Positions 8,709 to 17,715 are shown, counted from the first letter of the stretch. The stretch is DNA of 64,000 nucleotides from Megasphaera stantonii (GCF_003367905.1 NZ_CP029462.1:2356001-2420000); one strand, 5' to 3'. Numbers and translations: made by a program. Notes: generated by a model not told the origin, from the sequence alone.

Positions 8709-9638
8709 ATGAGAAATCATGTAATTGCTAGAATTGCAGAACTTGCTCAAACAGATAAACGAGTCATGTTATTAACTGCAGATCTTGGATTCAATGTCGT
8801 GAATATATTTAGTGGAAAATACCCTGATAGATATATTAATGTAGGCATTGCCGAACAAAATATGACATCTATTGCTGCTGGATTAGCTTTAGAAGGAAAT
8901 ATGGTTTTTACATATTCTATTGGTAATTTTCCTACACTACGCTGTATTGAACAAATAAGAAATTTGGTCTGTTATCATAATGCGAATGTTAAAATTTTAG
9001 CTGTTGGAGGGGGATTTGCTTATGGTTCATTAGGAATGACTCATCATGCTACTGAAGATATCGCTATGATGCGTTCCCTACCTAATATGAAAGTGTATGT
9101 TCCTTCTGACGAAATAGAGGCTGTAGCGTGTTTAAATGAAATATATTGGGAGGATGGTCCTGCCTATTTGAGAATGGCACGAGGAAAAGAAGAGTGCATT
9201 CATTTTAAAGGTGATAAATTTGATATAAATAAATTAGTTAAAATTGAAGGTAATGAATTTAATATTTGTATTCTGGCTTCGGGAACTATTCTGTCGGAAG
9301 CTGTAAAAGTAAAAAAAGCTTTAGAAAATTATGGTGTTCATGGTAGCGTTTATTCGGTTCCCAGAATAAAGCCTATTGATTCTAAAGGTATATTAGATTT
9401 AGCAAAAAAAGCCCAATTAATTATCACGATGGAAGAACATAACATTATTGGCGGTTTAGGTGGTGCAGTAGCAGAGCTTTTAAGTAGTTTAAAAGAACAC
9501 GCTCCGCTGTTGCGTTTTGGATTGTCAGATGTATTTACTGGTGAGGTAGGCAGTCAAACGTATTTACGTGAATACTATGGATTAAGTTCAGATAAAGTAA
9601 TAGATAAAATAATTCATCATTTAAATGTAGAGGTATAA
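8709..9638 (+). CDS. Transketolase-like, C-terminal (pyrimidine-binding) subunit
   Basis: The second half of the split enzyme, 309 residues, with the pyrimidine-binding domain (V-G-I-A-E-Q-N-M with the catalytic Glu) and the transketolase C-terminal domain. Other family marks are Y-G-S-L-G-M-T-H-H-A-T-E-D and M-E-E-H-N-I-I-G-G-L-G. It starts five bases after the partner stop and three bases before the next gene, so co-translation is likely. The pair resembles the stand-alone split transketolases found in polysaccharide and secondary-metabolite clusters. Confidence 0.9.
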   Translation: MRNHVIARIAELAQTDKRVMLLTADLGFNVVNIFSGKYPDRYINVGIAEQNMTSIAAGLALEGNMVFTYSIGNFPTLRCIEQIRNLVCYHNANVKILAVGGGFAYGSLGMTHHATEDIAMMRSLPNMKVYVPSDEIEAVACLNEIYWEDGPAYLRMARGKEECIHFKGDKFDINKLVKIEGNEFNICILASGTILSEAVKVKKALENYGVHGSVYSVPRIKPIDSKGILDLAKKAQLIITMEEHNIIGGLGGAVAELLSSLKEHAPLLRFGLSDVFTGEVGSQTYLREYYGLSSDKVIDKIIHHLNVEV

Positions 9639-9641
9639 AGT

Positions 9642-10550
9642 ATGAAGAAAATTGCAATTATTGGAGCTACTAGTTTTATTGGTAGAAATTTGATTGAGCC
9701 ACTTGTCAAAGATGATTGGGATGTAGTAGCAGTTGTTCGTACTAATAGTGTTAAAAGAGGATATCTTGAGCGTTTTTCTAATATTAAGATTTTAGAATGC
9801 GATATGAGCGAATATGATAAATTAGGGAATTTATTAGGCCCTGTAGATTGTTCAATTTATTTAACTTGGGATGGAACACGAGGACAAGAACGTTCGAATT
9901 ATGAATTACAATTAAAAAATTATACTCAAGGTATGCTTGCTATTCAGTCTATTATTGAAAATGGATGCAAAAAAATATTGACTGCTGGGTCACAAGCTGA
10001 ATATGGTCCTTGGTTTCAAAGTCGTAATCTTTGTGAGTTTGATAAAGAAAATCCTAATACTGAATATGGAAAGTTTAAGTTAAAATTTTATAAAGATATA
10101 AAATCGCTATGTGATAATCATAAGGTAAAATTAATAGAACCCAGGTTTTTTAGTTTGTATGGACCTGATGATTATGAGGGGACTATGATTATTTCGATCT
10201 TGAAAAAAATGCTTCATAATGAGCCGTGTGATTTAACTGAGTGTAAACAAATTTGGGATTTTTTATATATCACAGATGCAATTAATGGATTGATGTTATT
10301 GATCAATAAAAATATAGAATCTGGTGTTTATAATTTTGGATTTGGAGAAGGATATCCCTTAAAGTATTATATAGAGAAAATGTATAGTATAACAAAAAGT
10401 AAAAGTATACTGAATTATGGAACTATACCGTATCCAATAACCGGAATGGTTAATGTTAATCCTTGCATAGATAAACTAAAAAGTGTTGGATGGACGCCTA
10501 AAATTAGTTTTACTGAAGGAATAAATAGAATAGTTAATGTATTAAAATAA
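9642..10550 (+). CDS. NAD-dependent epimerase/dehydratase (SDR)
   Basis: An extended SDR of 302 residues. The nucleotide-binding loop is G-A-T-S-F-I-G at residues 8-14, where the usual central Gly is Ser. The catalytic pair appears as Y-G-K-F-K, preceded by the S-Q-A-E-Y-G strand. In clusters that make branched CDP-sugars, an SDR normally reduces the keto group left after carbon transfer; that is a reasonable role here, directly downstream of the transketolase pair, but epimerase activity is equally possible from sequence alone. Confidence 0.8.
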   Translation: MKKIAIIGATSFIGRNLIEPLVKDDWDVVAVVRTNSVKRGYLERFSNIKILECDMSEYDKLGNLLGPVDCSIYLTWDGTRGQERSNYELQLKNYTQGMLAIQSIIENGCKKILTAGSQAEYGPWFQSRNLCEFDKENPNTEYGKFKLKFYKDIKSLCDNHKVKLIEPRFFSLYGPDDYEGTMIISILKKMLHNEPCDLTECKQIWDFLYITDAINGLMLLINKNIESGVYNFGFGEGYPLKYYIEKMYSITKSKSILNYGTIPYPITGMVNVNPCIDKLKSVGWTPKISFTEGINRIVNVLK

Positions 10551-10580
10551 AGTTTATTAGAATGGAGAGCAATAGATTAT

Positions 10581-11708
10581 ATGTACGAACATGAAATGAA
10601 TAAGTCTCTTTATAGCAAAGATTTAAAACCTGCCTTTTCTTCATATAAGAAGGCTATAGTTTTTGAGTCTAGTGAATTATTTGTGCCTTATTTACATGTA
10701 GTTTTATTATCTTTGTTAGATCATGTTTGTCATGGCAATAAATATGATATTATTATTCTTACTCACGAGATAGATATTCATGATTGTGAAAATTTAATCC
10801 AATTAGTTAGCAAATTTGATAATGTTCGATTACGTTTTTTTGATCCCACTGGAATTGTTGAATCCTACATAAAAAAAAGTAGATATAAATATTTAGATAT
10901 AAATTATTATAGAATGGCTTTGCCATGGATACTAAGTGAATATGAAATAGTTCTGAATTTAGGAGCAGATATAGTAATCAATAAAGATGTAAATCTTTTA
11001 TTAGAATGTGAGGAAGTAAAAAATAGATATTTGGCCGGTGTAACAGATTTAGGTTATTTGGGAAGATTGAATTTAGATATTCCAATAAAAGAGCTAGATT
11101 TATCTGCTCCTGAAGGGTATGTTAATGCCGATGTTCTTGTTATTAATTTAAAAAAGATACGTCAAGATTTTTCAAAAGAAACTGTTATGAATATATGGCA
11201 AAAATATAGATTTCGATGTGCGGAGCAAGATGCATTTAATGTTTTATTTGATGGAAAAATTCATTACTTAAATTTACGATGGAATTTATTTCCAGAACGC
11301 ATGTCATCTGTTGAACATATTATGTTAAATAAGCCTGAAAGAATAAAACAATGGAGAGAAGCTTTAAAAGAACCTTTTATAATTCATTATGCGGCATATC
11401 CTAAGCCTTGGGATTATCCTAATGTTGGCTTTGGTAATGTGTGGTGGCAATATGCTAGAAAATCTGTGTATTATGAGGAAATTGTTCGTAGAATGTGTTT
11501 AGCTTCTGTGAAAAGTGAATATTTTAGAAAGCAGATTTGGATAAGGCGCTGGGGAGATGTTTTTTTTCCAAGAGGGACAAAGCGACGAAAAGTTTTAAAC
11601 TTAATTTTTCCTAAACAATCTAAACAACGCGAATTGGTAAAAAAAATATATTATACATTTTTTAGTAATCCTAATAAAGAATGGAATAAAAAATTTGGTA
11701 AATATTAA
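10581..11708 (+). CDS. GT8-family glycosyltransferase
   Basis: A 375-residue family 8 transferase related to LPS galactosyl/glucosyl enzymes. The core shows Y-Y-R-M-A-L-P-W-I-L, then L-N-L-G-A-D-I-V-I in place of the common D-x-D strand (the first Asp is Gly), N-A-D-V-L-V-I-N-L, A-E-Q-D-A-F-N, and the C-terminal I-I-H-Y-A-x-x-P-K-P-W motif. The altered D-x-D may change metal binding or specificity. It is in the same direction as the CDP-sugar genes, with a 30-base gap. Confidence 0.82.
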   Translation: MYEHEMNKSLYSKDLKPAFSSYKKAIVFESSELFVPYLHVVLLSLLDHVCHGNKYDIIILTHEIDIHDCENLIQLVSKFDNVRLRFFDPTGIVESYIKKSRYKYLDINYYRMALPWILSEYEIVLNLGADIVINKDVNLLLECEEVKNRYLAGVTDLGYLGRLNLDIPIKELDLSAPEGYVNADVLVINLKKIRQDFSKETVMNIWQKYRFRCAEQDAFNVLFDGKIHYLNLRWNLFPERMSSVEHIMLNKPERIKQWREALKEPFIIHYAAYPKPWDYPNVGFGNVWWQYARKSVYYEEIVRRMCLASVKSEYFRKQIWIRRWGDVFFPRGTKRRKVLNLIFPKQSKQRELVKKIYYTFFSNPNKEWNKKFGKY

Positions 11709-11732
11709 TATTTATATGAAAGATGGGATAGA

Positions 11733-12759
11733 ATGTTTTATAAAGATTTAGATGTTATAATTCCTACGTATAATAGAGCACCTTATTTAAAAATTGCTTT
11801 AGAGAGTCTTTGTGAATCTATCGCAACATGGAGAAAAATTATAATTTTAAATAATGCTTCAACAGATAATACTTTAGAAGTTATTGAGTATATTTGTAAA
11901 AAATATCCGGAAAGAAAGATTGAAGTAGTTACCAATAAATGTAATATTGGTAATCCTGCCAATTTTAAAAAAACACAGACTTTAGCAACTAACAAATATG
12001 TAGCTATTTTCCATGATGATGATGCCATTCATCCAGAATATATTGATAGAGCGATGCAATTATTTATTGAAAATGAAAAAAAGGTTGTAATGATATCTGG
12101 AGGTGCATCTGCTTTATATAATGTAAATCATGAAAATTGGAGTATTTGTCCAGATAGCTATTGGTATTATCCAGCCAATAAAAATATTTTTTTACAATTG
12201 TTAATTGGACGGCCAATTTTTTGCAATTGTATTTATAAAACTGATGTATATAAAAATGTGAAATATGAACCAGAGAAATTTGGAAAATTGCATGACATAA
12301 TTTTTATGGCAAAGCTTTGTGAGCAAGGAGATTTTATATTTGTACATGGAGAATGTGTACGATGGAGACAACATGCTAAAAGTGATTCCAATACTTTAAA
12401 AACGGGGCCGTTTCCAAGTGAAATATTAAATATCTTAAAAGAATTAAAGAAAATATTTTGTTTAGAAAACAAAAAAAAACAATTGTTCTGCGTTAACAAA
12501 TAAGGCTTATAATATATTGTTTATTACATTATTATATAATTTTTCATTGTTCTTGTATCAATGGTCAGATTTAAAAAGATTTTTAACTTGGGATGATTTT
12601 AAAAAAGCGATGTTAGATGAACAAATATTTACAGTTAAAAATTATTTATTCTTTGATAAAATAATTGATTTGATTTTAAATCCGTGGATTCGTAAAATGG
12701 CTGAGAATTATAGACGAAAATGTAGTAAATCATATTCTTATCGAGTTGGTGCATCGTAA
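11733..12759 (+). pseudogene. GT2 glycosyltransferase, frameshifted at an A9 run
   Basis: The first frame (11733-12503) gives a GT2 domain: D-V-I-I-P-T-Y-N-R, N-N-A-S-T-D-N-T, and F-H-D-D-D-A as the D-x-D. It stops shortly after nine adenines at 12471-12479. Reading one base less through the run continues without a stop to 12759, adding the segment later seen as an 80-residue frame from TTG 12517. With eight adenines the gene would encode one 341-residue protein. This may be a true off state, slippage-tolerant expression, phase variation or a sequencing error; the call as pseudogene is for the given sequence only. Confidence 0.75.
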
Positions 12760-12824
12760 TTTTTTTAGAGTATGCTATAAATAATGTATAAAGTCTCATT
12801 AACTATAAAGTATAAGAGGTTGTC

Positions 12825-13919
12825 ATGTACGATTATTTAATAATAGGAAGCGGTCTTTTCGGTAGCGTATTTGCCCATGAAATGAAAAAAGCGGGGAAGT
12901 CCTGCCTTGTTTTAGAAAAGCGAGATCATATCGGCGGCAATGTGTATTGTGAAGAAAAAGATGGGATTCGCATTCACAAGTATGGAGCTCATATTTTCCA
13001 TACATCTAATAAAAAGGTTTGGGATTATGTGAATCAGTTTGTTGAATTTAATAACTATGTTAATTCTCCTGTTGCCAATTACAAAGGGGAACTATACAAT
13101 TTGCCGTTTAACATGAATACCTTTTCCAAGATGTGGGGCGTTGCGACGCCGACTGAAGCGGCGGCAAAGATTGCCGAACAGCGCACGGCCATTCAGGGCG
13201 AGCCGAAGAACTTGGAAGAACAAGCCATTTCTTTGATCGGTACAGATATTTATACGAAGCTGATCAAAGGCTATACGGAGAAGCAATGGGGACGGAGTTG
13301 TACAGAATTGCCGGCATTTATCATTAAACGCTTGCCGATTCGCTATACCTTTGATAATAATTACTTCAACGACCGCTATCAGGGGATTCCTATCGGCGGC
13401 TATAATGTCCTTATTCATGCTTTGCTTGACGGCATTGAAGTGCGTACTGGCGTCGACTATAATGAACACAGGGACGAATATCGGAAACTGGCTAAGACTA
13501 TTATATATACCGGGCCGATTGACGCATACTTTGATTATAAACTCGGCCAGCTGGAATATCGGGGCCTGCGCTTTGAAACGGAACGGCTGGAAGAAGAAAA
13601 TCATCAGGGCGTAGCGGTCATGAATTATACGGACAGGGAAACGCCGTATACGCGCAGCATTGAGCATAAGCATTTTGAATTCGGCACACAGCCCGTAACG
13701 TATGTAACGAAAGAATATCCGGCAGACTGGCATCCCGGCGAAGAAGCGTACTATCCCGTAAATGACAGCAGAAATTCGGAATTGTATAATCAGTATGCGG
13801 CCTTGGCCGCTAAGGAAGAAAACGTTATCTTTGGAGGACGCTTGGCAGAGTACAAGTATTATGATATGGATGACGTTATTGCCAGCGCATTGCAGGCTGT
13901 AGCAACACAAAAGGAGTAA
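12825..13919 (+). CDS. glf: UDP-galactopyranose mutase
   Basis: A flavoenzyme that converts UDP-galactopyranose to UDP-galactofuranose, the donor for Galf residues. The N-terminus Y-L-I-I-G-S-G-L-F-G-S-V-F-A is the FAD-binding loop, then L-E-K-R-D-H-I-G-G-N and Y-G-A-H-I-F-H-T, and later T-E-K-Q-W-G; all are hallmark Glf segments. Length, 364 residues, is normal. The base composition is clearly richer in G+C than the genes before it, so the island may end here or this gene may have a separate origin. It pairs logically with the Galf-transferase-like gene at 3009. Confidence 0.96.
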   Translation: MYDYLIIGSGLFGSVFAHEMKKAGKSCLVLEKRDHIGGNVYCEEKDGIRIHKYGAHIFHTSNKKVWDYVNQFVEFNNYVNSPVANYKGELYNLPFNMNTFSKMWGVATPTEAAAKIAEQRTAIQGEPKNLEEQAISLIGTDIYTKLIKGYTEKQWGRSCTELPAFIIKRLPIRYTFDNNYFNDRYQGIPIGGYNVLIHALLDGIEVRTGVDYNEHRDEYRKLAKTIIYTGPIDAYFDYKLGQLEYRGLRFETERLEEENHQGVAVMNYTDRETPYTRSIEHKHFEFGTQPVTYVTKEYPADWHPGEEAYYPVNDSRNSELYNQYAALAAKEENVIFGGRLAEYKYYDMDDVIASALQAVATQKE

Positions 13920-14430
13920 GATAATAGACTAAATGTGTAAAGCTGTTATTTCGACAGCTGATTATGGTTTATGTTTTTGGCCTATGATTTATACAGTCGT
14001 GTCGAGTATTTTTTTGTAAATGCTAGCATTAGAAATAATGATATTAGCTGATTGTGGAATAATTTTTTAACGAGGCTTTCACGTGCTTCGTGTATCTTTT
14101 ATTGTTCCTTTTGGTTTCTGCAATGTATTGCAGCGATGTATAGATACTGGATGAGTTGCTATTGGGAAAGTTTCCTATCAATTTCCTGATTTTCATGCTG
14201 CTGCTGGTGCAAATGGGCAACCAAATGCTTACTAGTGAAGACTTTAGTGGGTTAGAGTATCTGTAATGCCGTGTATCATTGGCTGGCGGATTTTGTATGG
14301 TTTCCTTATCATGGCTTAGTCTTTAAAAGTTTTTTTGCTCTTTTTTTATGTAGAACACTTTGAAAATCGTGGCGATTAAGCCTTATTAAGATTAATGTGA
14401 ACAAATACATCGTTGGTATAACAAATATAT
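13920..14430. other. 511-bp stretch without an intact gene
   Basis: No frame longer than about 60 codons with a good ribosome site is seen. One forward frame around 14120-14270 reads as a hydrophobic segment (C-Y-W-E-S-F-L-S-I-S-L-I-F-M-L-L-L) broken by stops, which suggests a decayed membrane protein gene of the glycan cluster. The second IS30 copy begins directly after it. Confidence 0.5.
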
Positions 14431-15530
14431 GGCGAATTTACAATACAAGTGCAACACCTATAAAAAATGACACATAGGTTTCTGATATAATAATGCTACC
14501 AAACAAAATCTATATCTCGGAGGAAACCTATGTGCCACTATCATCATCTTACTCTATCTGAACGAGAAAATCTACTCTTTTTTCGCGCGCAGTCCTATTC
14601 TATCTCTCGAATTGCGGCGGCCCTCGGCCGAGATAAATCCACGATCTCACGGGAACTACGCAGAAATACAGTGAACGGCAAGTATCTGCCCATCACCGCA
14701 CAACAACAGTATGCCCGCCGCCGTAAGGCATGCAAGCCTCACAAGCGGTTAGAGAATGCCGAGCTATTCGCATTGGTTAAAAATCTCTTCCTGGTGCATC
14801 ATTGGTCCCCAGAAGAAATTGCCGGACGCTTGCAGCTGGAACATCAGAAGGCACTCCTTAGCTATGCAACGATTTACCGCGCCATATATGCCGGTATGTT
14901 TGATGAAACGTCGTCCTCCCATGGGTCCCGCGGTGCGGTCCGCCGCTTGCGGCATCATGGAAAATCCCGGCATACCCGGCAATATCAGGAACGACGGGGT
15001 TCTATTCCCATCTCTCACGATATTTCGGAACGGCCAGCAGGAGCCGCTAACCGCTCCCGGCGAGGACATTGGGAATGTGATACCATAGCAGGAAAGACAG
15101 GAAAAGCCTGTCTGGTTACGTTGGTAGATAGAAAGAGCCGGTATCTGGTAGGAGGCAAAGCAGCCAAAAAGACAGCACAAGCCGTCAATACGGTATTGCT
15201 TCAGGTACTGCAAGGGCAACCTGTAAAAAGCCTTACGCCGGACAGAGGAAAAGAGTTCGCCCATCATGCCGCTGTCACGGAGGCCTTGAACGGCGTGCCG
15301 TTTTATTTCCCGCCGCCGCATCAGCCCTGGCAGCGGGGAAGCAACGAAAATACCAATGGCCTAGTCCGAGAGTATTTCCCGAAAGGGACGGACATCACAC
15401 TCGTTCCAGAAGCCTATGTGCAAGCTGTTTTTGCAGAACTAAATCGCCGTCCCCGAAAATGTTTAGGATACAAAACGCCATACGAAGTACATTACTCTAA
15501 AAAGTTGCACTTAGCTTGACAATTCGCCAT
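14429..15530 (+). mobile_element. IS30-family insertion sequence, copy 2
   Basis: The element spans 14431-15528, again 1098 bp, in the opposite orientation to copies 1 and 3, and is flanked by the 2-bp duplication AT (14429-14430 and 15529-15530). Together with copy 1 it brackets 8.3 kb that hold rfbG to glf in inverted orientation, so recombination between them would flip that block. Confidence 0.97.
14530..15519 (+). CDS. IS30-family transposase, copy 2
   Basis: It encodes the same 329 residues as the transposase at 5059. The start ATG has GGAGG at 14518-14522, upstream by seven bases. The helix-turn-helix and DDE motifs are intact, so the copy looks able to move. Confidence 0.97.
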   Translation: MCHYHHLTLSERENLLFFRAQSYSISRIAAALGRDKSTISRELRRNTVNGKYLPITAQQQYARRRKACKPHKRLENAELFALVKNLFLVHHWSPEEIAGRLQLEHQKALLSYATIYRAIYAGMFDETSSSHGSRGAVRRLRHHGKSRHTRQYQERRGSIPISHDISERPAGAANRSRRGHWECDTIAGKTGKACLVTLVDRKSRYLVGGKAAKKTAQAVNTVLLQVLQGQPVKSLTPDRGKEFAHHAAVTEALNGVPFYFPPPHQPWQRGSNENTNGLVREYFPKGTDITLVPEAYVQAVFAELNRRPRKCLGYKTPYEVHYSKKLHLA

Positions 15531-15531
15531 G

Positions 15532-15577
15532 AAAAAACTCTTGCAATATAGCTTATAGTTAGTTTGCAAGAGTTTTT
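15532..15577 (-). terminator. Intrinsic terminator, able to act both ways
   Basis: ACTCTTGCAA and TTGCAAGAGT form a stem with A- and T-runs on both sides. It lies just after the stop of the secreted protein gene at 15598 and four bases beyond the end of IS30 copy 2. Confidence 0.85.
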
Positions 15578-15597
15578 ATTTATTCTATTATTTATTC

Positions 15598-16011
15598 CTA
15601 ATTAGCAATAAACGGAATACCATAAGCTTTCATGAACAGCTTATTGAACAGGTCTCGGGACGAGGTGGTGGCTGTGGTGATGGGGAACCATTCTGGTTTT
15701 TTCAGGGTCAGGAGCCAGGCTTCTTTTGTTTCGTAGTTCAGCTTATAGGTTGTACGGCCGATGTTTTTCGTCGTGCCGTCGGGCGAGACGAGGAAGGAGT
15801 TGACGGACAGGACGTAAATGGGCGGCGCATATTCGTCGATGGAGAGGGTGTCGACCAGGTCGACTTGATAGTAGCCTTGGTGCATGGCTGTCGGTGCATA
15901 GTGCGGGCTTTCGTCGTAATCGTTCCAGTCCATAGCGTGTGATGCGCAGGGAAATAAAATGGCTCCGCTGAGCAGGATGGCGGCAATGCTTTTTTGCAGG
16001 ATCTTTGCCAT
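15598..16011 (-). CDS. Small secreted protein of unknown function
   Basis: 137 residues with a clear signal peptide (basic start, hydrophobic core I-A-A-I-L-L-S-G-A-I-L, cleavage near A-S-H-A). The mature part is rich in Tyr and Thr, with the pattern Q-V-D-L-V-D-T-L, then V-L-S-V-N-S-F-L-V and T-Y-K-L-N-Y-E-T-K-E-A-W, which looks like a small beta-rich periplasmic domain. I do not recognise the family. GGAGG-type ribosome site precedes the start on the minus strand. It is transcribed alone, divergently from the gene at 16240. Confidence 0.75.
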   Translation of the reverse strand: MAKILQKSIAAILLSGAILFPCASHAMDWNDYDESPHYAPTAMHQGYYQVDLVDTLSIDEYAPPIYVLSVNSFLVSPDGTTKNIGRTTYKLNYETKEAWLLTLKKPEWFPITTATTSSRDLFNKLFMKAYGIPFIAN

Positions 16012-16160
16012 AAGGGATACCTCCTAATAATAAGTATAATTTTTGATTATATTACTATTTATTATGCTGCTTTGTCAATAGAATAATTGCTGTGGGAACA
16101 TCCTGTTCCAATCGATTTTTGCAAGTGCGAGCAGTACATATAAACTTTTTGGAACGAATA

Positions 16161-16190
16161 TTGATTTCTATATATAGGCAGATATATAAT
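16161..16190 (+). promoter_or_regulatory. Promoter for the secreted coiled-coil protein
   Basis: TTGATT at 16161-16166 and TATAAT at 16185-16190, spaced by 18 bases, about 50 bases before ATG 16240. Confidence 0.6.
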
Positions 16191-16239
16191 GGTCGTAATC
16201 CAATAGAGGATAGAATATTACCGGAAAGGATGACTGACG

Positions 16240-16818
16240 ATGAGACATCAAAGGGTATCTAATATAATTATGACGGCTGTGATGGGGCTATGTGCTGTCA
16301 TGGGTGCGCAGGCTGCCGATATGAGAAATCCGAGTCAGGAGCCTAATGTCGTTTCCAGCTATGAATACCAGTCTGTTTCCTATGGAAATACGGCTGACGG
16401 CAAGACCTATCATCGCGTCGTGACGAAGCGCAACGGCGTGACGGAATCGGATGTGACGACGGTCGATGGAAACGGCGGCGTTCTGACGTGGGATACGGAC
16501 GACAGGGGACGCCATGTGGAAGGCTATATGAACGGCATCCAGCTGAAAGACGGCAACGTGACGGCGAATACCATAGCGGCGAAGCATGTGCAGGCTTCCG
16601 GTGCGGATTTAGGAAATATATACGGCAGACGCGTGGAAGCACCGACAGGGACGATTGGCGGCGTTGCCTTTGCAGGGCAGGGCGTTGTGAAGGGAATACA
16701 GACGGATGAAACCGATCCGACGTCGGCGGTCAGTGTAGCGTACTTGCAGCAAAAGTTAGCCGAGGTGGAAGCGGAAAATCAAAAGCTGCGGGAAGAGCTT
16801 GAAGCCTTAAAAAAGTAA
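16240..16818 (+). CDS. Secreted protein with YadA-neck-like motif and coiled coil
   Basis: 192 residues. Residues 1-25 form a signal peptide ending A-Q-A-A-D. The middle has short Gly/Asn-rich beta-type repeats (G-N-G-G-V-L-T-W-D-T-D, L-K-D-G-N-V-T-A-N-T-I) as found in stalk or head parts of trimeric surface proteins. Near residue 150, V-V-K-G-I-Q-T-D followed by A-V-S-V-A-Y-L-Q-Q resembles the neck motif of trimeric autotransporters, and the end is a leucine-heptad coiled coil. No membrane anchor is seen after the coil, so it is either a shortened relative or a periplasmic linker. Function is unknown. Confidence 0.7.
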   Translation: MRHQRVSNIIMTAVMGLCAVMGAQAADMRNPSQEPNVVSSYEYQSVSYGNTADGKTYHRVVTKRNGVTESDVTTVDGNGGVLTWDTDDRGRHVEGYMNGIQLKDGNVTANTIAAKHVQASGADLGNIYGRRVEAPTGTIGGVAFAGQGVVKGIQTDETDPTSAVSVAYLQQKLAEVEAENQKLREELEALKK

Positions 16819-16839
16819 AGATATAACTTCACATAACCT

Positions 16840-16897
16840 AAGAGCATCCCTTTGTTTTAGTGCGTCAGCGCTGGAATCTAGGAGGATGCTCTTTTTT
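16840..16897 (+). terminator. Intrinsic terminator after the coiled-coil protein gene
   Basis: AAGAGCATCC at 16840-16849 pairs with GGATGCTCTT followed by a T-run ending near 16897. Confidence 0.85.
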
Positions 16898-17004
16898 ATC
16901 GCTCCAAGTTCTTGCTGTTGGCCGTTGTTTATGATATATTTATAAAATGTTTACAGTATATTTACGAATGACGGCGACGTCGCGCTGAACGGCCGGGAGG
17001 GAGA

Positions 17005-17634
17005 ATGGTTGTGTTGAAAGAAGGGAATTCGATGCCGGAATTGGCTTTGAAAATCGGCATTGTCGTATATTTTTTACTGATTGTTCCCGTGGCGTTTGTC
17101 ATGCCTAATTATTTGGCATGGGAAAACGGCTTGTTGGAAATGCTGCAAAATATGGTGTTATTTTTCAATGTAATCCTTTGTTTTTCTTTTTTTCGCAAAA
17201 CAGCAGGACAGCAGTTTCATAAATTGTGGTTAGCTGTGTCTGGATATTTTTTGCTGTTGTTTGGGCGAGAAATCAGCTGGGGGCGAATCTTTTTTCAGAC
17301 AGACATGGATGAGCATGGGCCAACGTTCATCTCTATGAGCTCTGTGCCGGGTCATCAGTATATTCATGGCGGTATCTCTATTTATACGGCGATTGTGCTG
17401 GTATCTTTAATTTGGCTTGTTCCTTGGAAGAGAATTTTTCGCGAAATTCCGGTGCCTAAATTGGGATTTGCTATCCTGATCGTGACAGCTGTATTAGCGG
17501 CCTGCGGCGATAAAGGGCTGTTGTTTCATTCGTATGTAGACAGCAATATAGAAGAATTGGCCGAGTTATTGTCGTATATCATGCAGGGCGGATTTGCCGC
17601 TTGGTATTACAAGCAATTTAAAATGTTGAAATAG
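17005..17634 (+). CDS. Integral membrane protein of unknown function
   Basis: 209 residues with about five hydrophobic segments (near residues 12-30, 45-62, 75-92, 125-143 and 152-168). A conserved-looking loop holds F-G-R-E-I-S-W-G-R and later H-Q-Y-I-H-G-G and D-S-N-I-E-E-L-A-E, polar residues in or near the membrane that could form a metal or substrate site. GGAGGG at 16997-17002 supports ATG 17005. It stands alone between two terminators. I recognise the R-E-I-S-W-G-R type only as a family of uncharacterised membrane proteins. Confidence 0.7.
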   Translation: MVVLKEGNSMPELALKIGIVVYFLLIVPVAFVMPNYLAWENGLLEMLQNMVLFFNVILCFSFFRKTAGQQFHKLWLAVSGYFLLLFGREISWGRIFFQTDMDEHGPTFISMSSVPGHQYIHGGISIYTAIVLVSLIWLVPWKRIFREIPVPKLGFAILIVTAVLAACGDKGLLFHSYVDSNIEELAELLSYIMQGGFAAWYYKQFKMLK

Positions 17635-17665
17635 CGTTAACGGGCAAGAAAATATTCAAAAAATG

Positions 17666-17699
17666 AACGCCGTACATCCGATGTGTGATGTACGGCGTT
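17666..17699. terminator. Bidirectional hairpin between convergent genes
   Basis: AACGCCGTACATC at 17666-17678 and GATGTACGGCGTT at 17687-17699 form a perfect 13-bp stem between the convergent genes ending at 17634 and 17716. Confidence 0.85.
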
Positions 17700-17715
17700 G
17701 TTGTCGTATATGAGA

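Noticed and set aside
5050-15528. Composite transposon made of IS30 copies 1 and 2
   Set aside because: Each copy has its own 2-bp duplication (GG and AT), so they inserted independently.
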